This document shows, piece by piece, positions 7,648-15,359 of a DNA stretch of 27,776 nt. The stretch is taken from positions 1-27,776 of the forward strand of contig UQZL01000029.1 in NCBI GenBank assembly GCA_900545605.1, read 5' to 3'. How positions within the stretch are numbered: the stretch's first letter is position 1; each line of letters opens with the position of its first letter. The notes below the pieces were generated by a model, which saw nothing but the letters and a program-made list of their open reading frames with translations, made no database searches and had not been told where the DNA came from. The translations under genes and the position numbers were made by a program. Origin of the DNA: an uncultured Collinsella sp. Lineage in GTDB: Bacteria; Actinomycetota; Coriobacteriia; Coriobacteriales; Coriobacteriaceae.

Positions 7648-9044
7648 GCAAGCTGTCTCCCGCGCGCAAGCTTGCACTCGATGTGCTGATGGAGGCCGAT
7701 CGCCGCGGCATGTATGCACGCGACGTGCTGTCCTCTCGCGCATCGGCCAAGGCTATTGACCAGCGCGATTCCGCTTTTGCCGCCCGCTTGGCGCTGGGTG
7801 TTGCCGCCACGCAGGGTATTTTGGACGAGCTGCTCGATCAGTTTCTCGATAAGCCTAAAAAGGTTGCGCCGCGTGTTCGCATGGCGCTTCGTATCTCGGC
7901 CTTCGAGATGCTCTATCTGCATACGCCGGGCCGCATTGCCGTTAGTCAGGGAGTTGAGCTCGTTCGCAGTGGTGCTAAGTCCGCCGCTGGCTTGGCCAAT
8001 GCCGTGCTGCACAGGGTTGCGGACAATGTTGAGGACTTTGCCACGGCATCCGACGTGGATGAGTCCGAGCGACGCTTGGTTCGTCTGTCGCGCCTGATGG
8101 GTCTTCCGCGCTGGCTATGCGCTCGCATTATGGCGTCGTTTGACACTCCAGAGGGTGCGCTCGGCTTCGCCGGCAATCTGGCGCCCGCACCGCTCGCTTT
8201 GCACGAGAACGCCTTTGCAACCAAACCTGATCCGTACCTATCGCAGCTTGTGGCGCCTGTGTTCCCTGGCTGTCATGCTCCGGTCGATGCTCAGGTTACG
8301 GTTGCGTCGGGCGTATTTGAGCGTGCTACTGCCGTGGCCTCGGACCTTAACGCCCAGCTTATCGCCACAGCTGCCACGCGCCCTGGTAGCTGCCTTGAGA
8401 TTGGTGCCGGCCGTGGCACCAAGACCTATGTGATGATGTGCCAGGCCAAGCGTGCGGGCTATGAGCGTCAGCATACGGCGCTCGATCTGCATGATCGCAA
8501 GTGCGATCTGAATCTCGCTCGTCTGCATAAGGCCGGTATTCAGGGCGTTCGCACGGTTTCGGGTGATGCCTGCGAGCTTAATGAGGTGCTCACATCGTTT
8601 GATGCCATGCTTGGCGAGCCGGTTAAGTTCGACACGGTCTTTATCGATGCGCCGTGCTCTGGCACCGGAACCATGCGCCGTCATCCTGAGATACCGTGGC
8701 GCCTGACCGAAAAAGATGTGACGGTTGAGCTGCCCAAGCTGCAGCTGACGATGCTCAAGGAAGCCGCTGCGCGCGTGGCTGCCGGCGGCGAGCTCATCTA
8801 TGCGACGTGCTCGGTTTTCGACGAGGAGAACACGCAGGTCGTGGAAGCGTTTCTGAACTCTCCCGAGGGTACCGGTTTTAGCCTGGAGCCGCTCTCCGAG
8901 GCGCAGATTCTGCAACTTCCCGAGTTCGATCCGGCCAAGAAGCTCGTCTCCGTACGCCAAAACGACCGAGGACTTTTCCAAAGCGTGCCGGTAAACGCCG
9001 ACTCCTACGACGGCCACTTCTGCGCCAGACTGGTCCACAAGTAA
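7644..9044 (+). CDS. rsmB: 16S rRNA (cytosine-967-C5)-methyltransferase RsmB-like
   Basis: SAM-dependent RNA m5C methyltransferase of the RsmB/Sun (NOL1/NOP2/sun) family. Residues about 5-130 are a NusB-like RNA-binding domain. The C-terminal Rossmann domain has a motif I variant IGAGRGTKT (253-261), the DAPCSG motif (335-340; catalytic or assisting Cys338) and the TCS motif (388-390; Cys389). Length 466 residues is typical. An in-frame ATG at 7596 lies inside fmt; the ATG at 7644, overlapping the fmt stop by four bases, is the coupled start. Exact target base is assigned by family, not by sequence proof. Confidence 0.9.
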   Translation: MSKLSPARKLALDVLMEADRRGMYARDVLSSRASAKAIDQRDSAFAARLALGVAATQGILDELLDQFLDKPKKVAPRVRMALRISAFEMLYLHTPGRIAVSQGVELVRSGAKSAAGLANAVLHRVADNVEDFATASDVDESERRLVRLSRLMGLPRWLCARIMASFDTPEGALGFAGNLAPAPLALHENAFATKPDPYLSQLVAPVFPGCHAPVDAQVTVASGVFERATAVASDLNAQLIATAATRPGSCLEIGAGRGTKTYVMMCQAKRAGYERQHTALDLHDRKCDLNLARLHKAGIQGVRTVSGDACELNEVLTSFDAMLGEPVKFDTVFIDAPCSGTGTMRRHPEIPWRLTEKDVTVELPKLQLTMLKEAAARVAAGGELIYATCSVFDEENTQVVEAFLNSPEGTGFSLEPLSEAQILQLPEFDPAKKLVSVRQNDRGLFQSVPVNADSYDGHFCARLVHK

Positions 9045-9046
9045 TG

Positions 9047-9123
9047 ACTAAGTTGCGGTGAAATAGGGATTGAATAGCGGCTTCTGCCCGCCAAACAGTC
9101 CTTATTTCACCGCAACTCATAGT
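9047..9123. repeat. Palindromic element between convergent rsmB and fmdB
   Basis: Arms 9051-9071 and 9097-9117 match at 20 of 21 positions (the exception is a G-T pair), and four more pairs (9047-9050 with 9120-9123) extend the stem past a two-base bulge. It starts three bases after the rsmB stop. Sequence differs from the other palindromes in the window. It may also help terminate rsmB transcription. Confidence 0.75.
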
Positions 9124-9145
9124 GATGCCTGGGTAGCTAAAGAAA

Positions 9146-9177
9146 CAGCCCCGCGATCGGTGTTGATCGCGGGGCTG
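9146..9177. terminator. Bidirectional intrinsic terminator, mainly for fmdB
   Basis: A perfect GC-rich 13-bp stem (9146-9158 with 9165-9177, loop ggtgtt) lies nine bases past the fmdB stop. On the minus strand it is followed by tttct; on the plus strand by cttggtt. It separates the convergent rsmB and fmdB genes. Confidence 0.8.
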
Positions 9178-9185
9178 CTTGGTTC

Positions 9186-9422
9186 CTAGTGGCTATGCGG
9201 GCAGTTGGCGCAGCAGCCGCTCGTGGCGCTGGTGCTGGAGCCGCCACTTCGCTGGTCGGTGTTGTAGAAACCGCTGCCCTCAAATTTAATGCCGCTGGCC
9301 GAGAACGTCTTGGCCGCCGGGGCACCGCAGCTCGGGCACACGACCTCGGGGGTCTCGGACATGGGATGCTCAACCTCAAACACGTTGCCGCAGCTCGAGC
9401 ACTTGTAATCGTAGCGCGCCAT
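9186..9422 (-). CDS. FmdB-family zinc-ribbon protein
   Basis: A 78-residue small protein that starts MARYDYKCSSCG and has two CxxC knuckles (C8/C11 and C29/C32), the FmdB/CxxC_CxxC_SSSS regulatory-protein zinc ribbon. It ends in a Ser/Gly/Thr-rich linker and a Cys/His cluster CCANCPHSH. Function of this family is poorly known; a formamidase-regulator role is only the historic name. AAGGAAG precedes the ATG. It lies after the GH13-GH77 gene, separated from it by a hairpin, so it may be a separate transcript or a read-through tail of the glycogen cluster. Confidence 0.85.
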   Translation of the reverse strand: MARYDYKCSSCGNVFEVEHPMSETPEVVCPSCGAPAAKTFSASGIKFEGSGFYNTDQRSGGSSTSATSGCCANCPHSH

Positions 9423-9441
9423 AATACTTCCTTTTCAGCAC

Positions 9442-9466
9442 AAAGCGGGCAGATTACTCTGCCCGC
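9442..9466 (-). terminator. Probable terminator after the GH13-GH77 gene
   Basis: A perfect 9-bp stem (9445-9453 with 9458-9466, loop ttac) is followed on the minus strand by only three T before g. It sits between the GH13-GH77 stop and the fmdB start, 23 bases before the fmdB ATG, and is probably a weak or attenuating terminator. Confidence 0.5.
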
Positions 9467-9510
9467 AAAAATTCAAACGTCTGTAACTGTACCCTATATC
9501 GGGCGTTTTA

Positions 9511-12500
9511 TCACGCTTCGCCCCAGAATCTATGCGTGTTGCGCAGGAGCTGTGCGGTTTTGCCCTCAGCGGCCGCAACGTCGGCCTCGTCAGCCTGCCA
9601 GGCCCAGTTGCCCGTGGCCACGCCCGGTACGTTCATGCGCGTGTCGTCGCCAAGCCCCAGCACGTCCTGCAGCGGCATCATCACCAGGGGAGCGTCGCTT
9701 GTCAGCGCGTCGCTCATCAGCTTGGCTGCCACCTCAACACCGCTCGGCTCGTCGCCGCCCGCAAAGGAGCGCGTGCACCAACCCGCGAGCGTCGACGTGT
9801 CGTGAGTCGATGTGTACAGGATCTTGCCGGGCGTAGGGTGCACGCCGCAACGAACGTCGTAATCGCTAAACTCCAGTACGTCCATACCGGGGAAGCCGCA
9901 AGTCGAAGCCATGGCGCGAACGCCGGGCGTCAGGTAGCCCAGGTCCTCGGCGATAAAGTTGAGCGGCCCCAGCTCGTCATAGGCGGTCTGGAACAGGTCC
10001 TTGCCCGGGCCTGCCAGCCAACGCCCGTCGGCGCAGGCCTTACCCGCGGGAATGCTAAAGTAGCTGTGGAAGCCCAGGAAGTGATCCAGGCGCACGCGGT
10101 CGTAGAGCGAAAACGCACGACGTAGGCGATCCATCCACCAGCTATAGCCGTTCTGCTTCATGTGGTCCCAGCGGAACGTCGGGTTGCCCCACACCTGGCC
10201 CTCGGGCGCAAAGTTGTCGGGCGGCGCGCCAGAAATCTCAATCGCCTTACCGGTATCGGACAGCCAGAAGTTCTCGGGCTCGCTCCATGCATCGGCCGAA
10301 TCGTCCGAGACATACATCGGGATATCGCCGATGACCTCGATGCCCTTCTTGTGCGCGTAGTTCATGAGCTCGCACCAGGCTAGGTCAAAGCGGTACTGCA
10401 TGTACGCCTGCAGCTCTGCCTCGTCGTGGAAACGCTTGTCGTCAATCAGGTGCTCGTTGTAGCGCGCGACATCCGCCGGCCAATCGTGGCGCGACTCGTC
10501 CTCAAAGTACTTCTTAACGGCCATGTAGACGCAGTATTTCTCGAGCCAATCGGCGTTGCGATGTTTAAACGCGGTGTAGAGCGGATCGGCATCTTCGCCG
10601 CCGCGGGCCTTCCAAGTCTCAAAGTCGGCCGCCAGCTCCTCTTGGCTCTCGGGCAGCAGGTCAATATTGCCCGCAAAGGCCGAAGGCCCGGCGTAAGGGG
10701 AGCGGAAGAAGTCCGTTGGGTTGACAGGCAGGACCTGCCAGTAGCGCATGCCCATAGCGGACAGATGGTCGATAAAGCGACGCGTGGGTGCGCCGATCGT
10801 GCCGGGCTTGCCGTCGTCGGTCGGTACCGAGGTGATATGGCACACAACGCCCGCGCCGTGATCGAGCGGCTCCTGCAGGCGCTGCTCGGCATGATGATAG
10901 ATGATCGACGAGCCCAGCGGATACAGATCGAGCGTGACCGTGCCGTTGTGGATCTCGCACTCGTGACCGCTGATCACGTCACTCGCGCATTCGTCGAGCG
11001 CCGGAATCGTCACGCGATGCGAATTGCGCAGACTACGGTTGATGATAACCGTCGCGGACTCGCCATCCTTGCCCGTGCGGTTGTATGCCAGCACCTCGTC
11101 GTTGAGCGCGAAGGCCTTGATCTCGCCGTCGATCATAAACGGCAGTGCGCGGCGTACGGCGGAGGCGTTTTTGACAATAGCCAGCGTGTCGAAGTCGTGC
11201 AGTTGGTCCTTGGTCGGCAGGGTGCGGCGATTGCCGGGATCAGTCAGGCCCTCAAGGCCGTACTCGTCTCCGTAGTAGATTGAAGGCACGCCCGGGAATG
11301 TCATCTGCATAAGCGTCGCGAGCCAAAATCGGCTCTTGGCCAGGCCCATCGAGTTCTCGTCCAGGCGCCATTTGCTGCGCTCACTCTCGGGCAGCTGCGA
11401 CTCGTCGGGGCCGCCGCCGAGCACCGAGATAATGCGCGGACGGTCGTGGCTCGACAGCAGGTTGAGCGCGCAAGACAGGGCCTCACGCGGATAGTTCTCG
11501 CGTAGGGTCTCGATATCCTCGGCAGCTTGGTAGGCGTTTTTGTAGCCCATCAAAAAGCCGATGACCATGTCACGGAAGGGATAATCCATAGCAGAGTCCA
11601 GCTCGGACCCCTGTAGGTAGCGGCGCAGATGGCCGTAGCTGATCTTGTTGGAGGCGTCTTCCCAGACCTCACCGAGTAACAGTGCGTCAGGCTTTTCGGC
11701 GAGCACGGCCTTTTTGATCTCGGCCAGGAAGTCATCGGAAAGCTCGTCAGCCACATCCAAGCGCCAGCCATGAGCGCCGGCACGTAGCCATTTACGGATC
11801 ACGCCGTCCTTACCCAAGAGCCGCTCGCGTACCAGTTCGGAGCTCTCATTAATGGCGGGCATATTGCCCACGCCCCACCAACAGTCGTATGAGCCGTCCT
11901 CGTGGAAATAAAACGCATCGCGCCACGGCGAATCCTCGCTCTGCCACGCGCCCACGCCGGGGTAGTTGCCGTAGCGGTTGAAGTAGATCGAATCGTCGCC
12001 CGTGTGGTTGAACACACCGTCCAGAATGATGGAAATGCCCAGCTTCTCGGCCGCCTCGCACAGCTCGGTAAAGTCCTGCTCGGTACCCAGAATCGGATCG
12101 ATCTTGGTGTAATCGGCGGTGTCGTAGCGGTGGTTGCTCGCGGCTTCAAAAATGGGGTTGAGGTAGATGGCTGTAAAGCCCAGCTCGGCGATTCGAGGCA
12201 GGTCTTCCTGAATACCCTTGAGCGATCCGCCGTAGAAGTCCCAGGTCTTGATGGAGCCGTCCTCGGCGCGCTCGTACACAGGCGGTTCGTTCCAGTCCTC
12301 GACCATGCGGCGCTGAATGCCCTTACGCGGTTTTTCGACCTCGGCCAGTGTGCGCTCGCGCCAGTGCTCGTCGCGGGCATAGCGATCGGGGAAGATCTGG
12401 TAGACCATACCGCGCTCGTACCAGGTGGGACGGTTCTCACGGTGTTTGTAGACGGTGACCTGGAATGACGGCACCTCGGCGTAGTTGTAGGTTACGCCTT

Positions 12501-12807
12501 CGCCGCCGGTGCGTCCCTGTGGTGCTCCCAAGCGGACCTCGGGCTGGCCCTCGATATTGCATAAAAAGCTGTACCAGATAAGACAGGGCTCGGTGCACTC
12601 AAGCTCTGCGGTAAATATGCCGTCGCCTTCGTGTGTCATAGGATACCGAGACTCGCCGATCTCATCGACCCAGGTGCGCAGCGTAAGCGTTGCCTGCGCG
12701 GGGTCGGCATCCTCCAGAATCACGGAGAGCGAAAGGGTAGTTCCTGTGGTCACAGCGCCAAACGGAGTGCGAAACTGCGGCAGACGGCTGTTGTGTATCA
12801 ATCTCAT
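9511..12807 (-). CDS. GH13 alpha-glucosidase / GH77 4-alpha-glucanotransferase fusion
   Basis: A 1098-residue two-enzyme polypeptide for breakdown or remodelling of glycogen and maltodextrin. Residues about 1-125 form a carbohydrate-binding/N domain. Residues 130-640 are a neopullulanase/maltogenic-amylase-like GH13 domain with region I DGVFNH (263-268), nucleophile D351 in GWRLDVADE, acid/base E380 in LLGEVWEDA and D455 in SSHD. Residues about 648-1098 are a MalQ-type GH77 domain with D908 in VRLDHF, E954 in AEDLG and D1003 in STHDT. All six catalytic positions are intact. The start has only a weak Shine-Dalgarno (GGA). Last enzyme of the glg cluster. The arrangement could give a debranching enzyme; substrate preference of the GH13 half is inferred. 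Confidence 0.9.
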   Translation of the reverse strand: MRLIHNSRLPQFRTPFGAVTTGTTLSLSVILEDADPAQATLTLRTWVDEIGESRYPMTHEGDGIFTAELECTEPCLIWYSFLCNIEGQPEVRLGAPQGRTGGEGVTYNYAEVPSFQVTVYKHRENRPTWYERGMVYQIFPDRYARDEHWRERTLAEVEKPRKGIQRRMVEDWNEPPVYERAEDGSIKTWDFYGGSLKGIQEDLPRIAELGFTAIYLNPIFEAASNHRYDTADYTKIDPILGTEQDFTELCEAAEKLGISIILDGVFNHTGDDSIYFNRYGNYPGVGAWQSEDSPWRDAFYFHEDGSYDCWWGVGNMPAINESSELVRERLLGKDGVIRKWLRAGAHGWRLDVADELSDDFLAEIKKAVLAEKPDALLLGEVWEDASNKISYGHLRRYLQGSELDSAMDYPFRDMVIGFLMGYKNAYQAAEDIETLRENYPREALSCALNLLSSHDRPRIISVLGGGPDESQLPESERSKWRLDENSMGLAKSRFWLATLMQMTFPGVPSIYYGDEYGLEGLTDPGNRRTLPTKDQLHDFDTLAIVKNASAVRRALPFMIDGEIKAFALNDEVLAYNRTGKDGESATVIINRSLRNSHRVTIPALDECASDVISGHECEIHNGTVTLDLYPLGSSIIYHHAEQRLQEPLDHGAGVVCHITSVPTDDGKPGTIGAPTRRFIDHLSAMGMRYWQVLPVNPTDFFRSPYAGPSAFAGNIDLLPESQEELAADFETWKARGGEDADPLYTAFKHRNADWLEKYCVYMAVKKYFEDESRHDWPADVARYNEHLIDDKRFHDEAELQAYMQYRFDLAWCELMNYAHKKGIEVIGDIPMYVSDDSADAWSEPENFWLSDTGKAIEISGAPPDNFAPEGQVWGNPTFRWDHMKQNGYSWWMDRLRRAFSLYDRVRLDHFLGFHSYFSIPAGKACADGRWLAGPGKDLFQTAYDELGPLNFIAEDLGYLTPGVRAMASTCGFPGMDVLEFSDYDVRCGVHPTPGKILYTSTHDTSTLAGWCTRSFAGGDEPSGVEVAAKLMSDALTSDAPLVMMPLQDVLGLGDDTRMNVPGVATGNWAWQADEADVAAAEGKTAQLLRNTHRFWGEA

Positions 12808-12906
12808 AGTACGGTCCAGTTCAATAGAATCATGACCTGCTGGCCATGGGCTTTACGCACAGGATGTAAGTATATCTGTTGCACACAGGCTGTATAAACA
12901 ACATCC

Positions 12907-12949
12907 GTTTACCATCGGCGAACGGTTGTCCTAGAAAATCGTTTTACCA
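12907..12949. promoter_or_regulatory. Two GTTT(T)ACCA motifs upstream of the GH13-GH77 gene
   Basis: GTTTACCA at 12907-12914 and GTTTTACCA at 12941-12949 lie in the 218-base gap between glgA and the GH13-GH77 gene, about 100-140 bases before its start. The same motif occurs four times in the glgB/HAD divergent region. The rest of the gap holds a weak hairpin (arms near 12963-12970 and 12982-12989) and no coding sequence; no clear -35/-10 was found on the minus strand. Confidence 0.45.
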
Positions 12950-13025
12950 ACTATCTACAGATAAGGGGCGCCCGGTTGGAACACCCCTTGCTAAGGGTTT
13001 GATGAGGTTTTGGATCGTCTGTGGA

Positions 13026-15269
13026 CTAGCGGCGCTTGCGGGTGGCCGTTGCCTTGCGGACGGACGTCTTCTTGGTCGGAGCCTTTTCCTCGGCCGGAGC
13101 GGCGGGGGAGACCGGAGTCTCCTTGGTGGGTTCTGGCTTGGCCTCTGCCTTCGGTGCGGCCTTGACCTCAGCGACCTTCGGCGCCTGCTCGGCCTTTACC
13201 TCGGCCTTGGCCTCTGCCTTGGGGGCAGCAGCTTTGGTCGTGGTCTTCTTGGCCGTCGTCGTTGCGCGCTTACGCGCGGTGGTCTTGGCGGCCGGCTTTG
13301 CCTCGGCAGTTGCCTCGGCCTTGGGCTCGGCGCCCGCCTCCTCGACCTTGACGGCGGGCTTTGCGGCACTCTTCGGGGTAGCCTTGGCCGCAGCGGCCTT
13401 GGTCGTAGTCGTCGACTTCGTTGCCGTTGTCTTCTTGGCAGCGGTCTTTGCCGGAGCACTGGCGGCCGGCTTGGCCTCGGCGACATCGGCCTTTACCTCG
13501 GGAGCAGCCTCGGCTTCGGCGGCCTTCTTGGCAGCGGCGGTCGTGCGCTTGCGCGTGGTCGTTGTCTTGGCAGCGGTGGTCTTTGTTGCCGCCGCCTTGG
13601 TCGCTGTGACCTTCTTGGCCGTCGTCTTACGAGTCGCGGTCTTCTTAGCTGCGGGCTTTGCAGCGGGCTTGACCTCGGCCTTTGCCTCAGGCTCGGCCTT
13701 TGCGGGCTCTGCCTCAACCGGCTTCTCCTCGGTCTTGGGCTCCTCAGCGGCCACCGGCTCAGCAACAGCTTCAGGCTCGTCGACAACAGCCGCCGGTCTC
13801 TCAATCTCCGGATGCATAAAGAAATACAGGTCCAGATACTTGTCTGCCGAGCGCGTCCAGCTAAAGTCCTGGCTCATGGCCTGCGTGACCAGCTGGTTCC
13901 AGGCATCGCGGTTGTCCCAGAACAGACGCGCCGCGCGGAACACCGCATCGCCCATCTCGTCGCCGTTAAAGTTGCTAAACGAGAAGCCCGTGCCCTCGCC
14001 GGTAAACTCGTTGTACGGGATCACAGTGTCCTTCAGACCACCGGTCTCGCGCACGATGGGCAGGGTACCGTAGCGCATGGCGATGATCTGCGACAGGCCA
14101 CAGGGCTCAAACTTCGAAGGCATCAGGAACATGTCGGCGGCAGCGTACATGCGCTGCGACAGCGCCGGATCGAACTCGATGCGCGCGGCCATGGTGCCGG
14201 GGTACTTGTCCTGGAAATAGCGCAGGCCGTCCTCGTAGTCGCGGTCGCCGGTGCCCAGCACCGCCACCTGCACGCCGCCGGACAGGATGCGGTCGAGCGC
14301 GTACATGACCAGGTCCATGCCCTTCTGGCGCGTCAAGCGCGTGACCATGACCATAAGCGGACGGTCGTCACGCACCTCGAGCCCCAGCTCTTCCTGCAGC
14401 TTGGCCTTGCACACGGCCTTGCCGGAACGGTCTTCGACCGTGTAGTTGGCGGTAATGCGCTTGTCGGTCGCCGGATCAAAGCCCGCGACGTCGATGCCAT
14501 TCAAAATGCCCTGCAGCGCGTAGGAGCGCTCCCGCAGCACGCCGTCCAGGCCCTCGCCAAATTCGGGCGTCTGGATCTCGTCGGCATAGGTAGGGCTCAC
14601 CGTGGTGATGGCGTCGGCATAGCGCAGGGCGCCCAGCATGTAGTTGATGCTACAGGCGTCGCAACGCAGCTGCGAGGCGGCCGCCGGAATGTGCGCCACA
14701 CCCAGGATGTCCTCCATCACGGTGTCGCTAAACTGGCCCTGGAACGCCACGTTGTGAATCGAGAACACGGTCTTGACGCGGTCATACAGCGGCAGGCCCT
14801 GGTAGAACTCGCGCAAGAACACGGGTGCCAGTGCCGTCTGCCAGTCGTTACAGTGCAGGATGTCGCACTCAAAACCGGCCGGCAGGTGCTGCAGGCTTTC
14901 GGTAATGGCCTTGGAGAAGAACGCAAAGCGCTCACCGTCGTCAAAGAAGCCGTACGGATAGTCGCGCGCAAAGTAGCGCTCGTTGTCGATGAACATATAG
15001 GTGACGCCGTCGTGCTCGAGCTTCTCGAGTCCGCAGTACTCATTGCGCCAGCCCAGGCTCACGTAAAAGTCGGAGAAGTGCTCCATCTGCGCCTTGTACT
15101 CGTCCTTGATGGTGGCGTACATGGGCACCATCACGATGACTTCGGCGCCGGCGCGTACAAGCGCCGCGGGCAGCGAGCCCGCCACGTCGCCCAGGCCACC
15201 GGTCTTTACAAACGGTGCGCACTCGGCCGAGGCAAACACGATCTGCATCTTTTTGCTGGAATCAGCCAT
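13026..15269 (-). CDS. glgA: Glycogen synthase GlgA with long disordered tail
   Basis: Transfers glucose from ADP-glucose to alpha-1,4-glucan chains. The catalytic part (residues 1 to about 489) is a GT5 GT-B enzyme: KTGGLGD (22-28) binds ADP-glucose, and the EPCGLSQI segment (388-395) carries the retaining-enzyme Glu. Family members usually end near 480 residues; this one continues to 747. Residues 490-747 are low-complexity Ala/Lys/Thr/Glu/Pro with alternating acidic and basic blocks, ending KATATRKRR. ATG at 15269 is chosen over the in-frame ATG at 15281 because GGGAG lies just before it. It follows glgD by 90 bases containing a hairpin. Confidence 0.95.
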   Translation of the reverse strand: MADSSKKMQIVFASAECAPFVKTGGLGDVAGSLPAALVRAGAEVIVMVPMYATIKDEYKAQMEHFSDFYVSLGWRNEYCGLEKLEHDGVTYMFIDNERYFARDYPYGFFDDGERFAFFSKAITESLQHLPAGFECDILHCNDWQTALAPVFLREFYQGLPLYDRVKTVFSIHNVAFQGQFSDTVMEDILGVAHIPAAASQLRCDACSINYMLGALRYADAITTVSPTYADEIQTPEFGEGLDGVLRERSYALQGILNGIDVAGFDPATDKRITANYTVEDRSGKAVCKAKLQEELGLEVRDDRPLMVMVTRLTRQKGMDLVMYALDRILSGGVQVAVLGTGDRDYEDGLRYFQDKYPGTMAARIEFDPALSQRMYAAADMFLMPSKFEPCGLSQIIAMRYGTLPIVRETGGLKDTVIPYNEFTGEGTGFSFSNFNGDEMGDAVFRAARLFWDNRDAWNQLVTQAMSQDFSWTRSADKYLDLYFFMHPEIERPAAVVDEPEAVAEPVAAEEPKTEEKPVEAEPAKAEPEAKAEVKPAAKPAAKKTATRKTTAKKVTATKAAATKTTAAKTTTTRKRTTAAAKKAAEAEAAPEVKADVAEAKPAASAPAKTAAKKTTATKSTTTTKAAAAKATPKSAAKPAVKVEEAGAEPKAEATAEAKPAAKTTARKRATTTAKKTTTKAAAPKAEAKAEVKAEQAPKVAEVKAAPKAEAKPEPTKETPVSPAAPAEEKAPTKKTSVRKATATRKRR

Positions 15270-15292
15270 ATTGTCTCCCATGTTGTTATTCG

Positions 15293-15328
15293 AGAATAGC
15301 CGCCAGGCGCGAACCGGGCGGCTATTCT
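15293..15328 (-). other. Intercistronic hairpin between glgD and glgA
   Basis: A perfect 12-bp stem (15293-15304 with 15317-15328) lies between the glgD stop and the glgA Shine-Dalgarno. On the minus strand it is followed by cgaataac rather than a T-tract, so it looks more like an mRNA processing or stability element than a terminator. Confidence 0.6.
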
Positions 15329-15359
15329 ACATGTTACGAGCGATGTTGCGGTGCAAACG

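Noticed and set aside
13100..13760. CRISPR-like or tandem repeat array
   Set aside because: The repetitiveness comes from Ala/Lys codons in the GlgA tail; units are irregular, in frame and without spacers.
12879..15299. 806-codon plus-strand open frame opposite glgA
   Set aside because: The Gly/Leu/Arg-rich translation is the antisense of the Ala/Lys tail and the GT5 domain; no domain or Shine-Dalgarno supports it.
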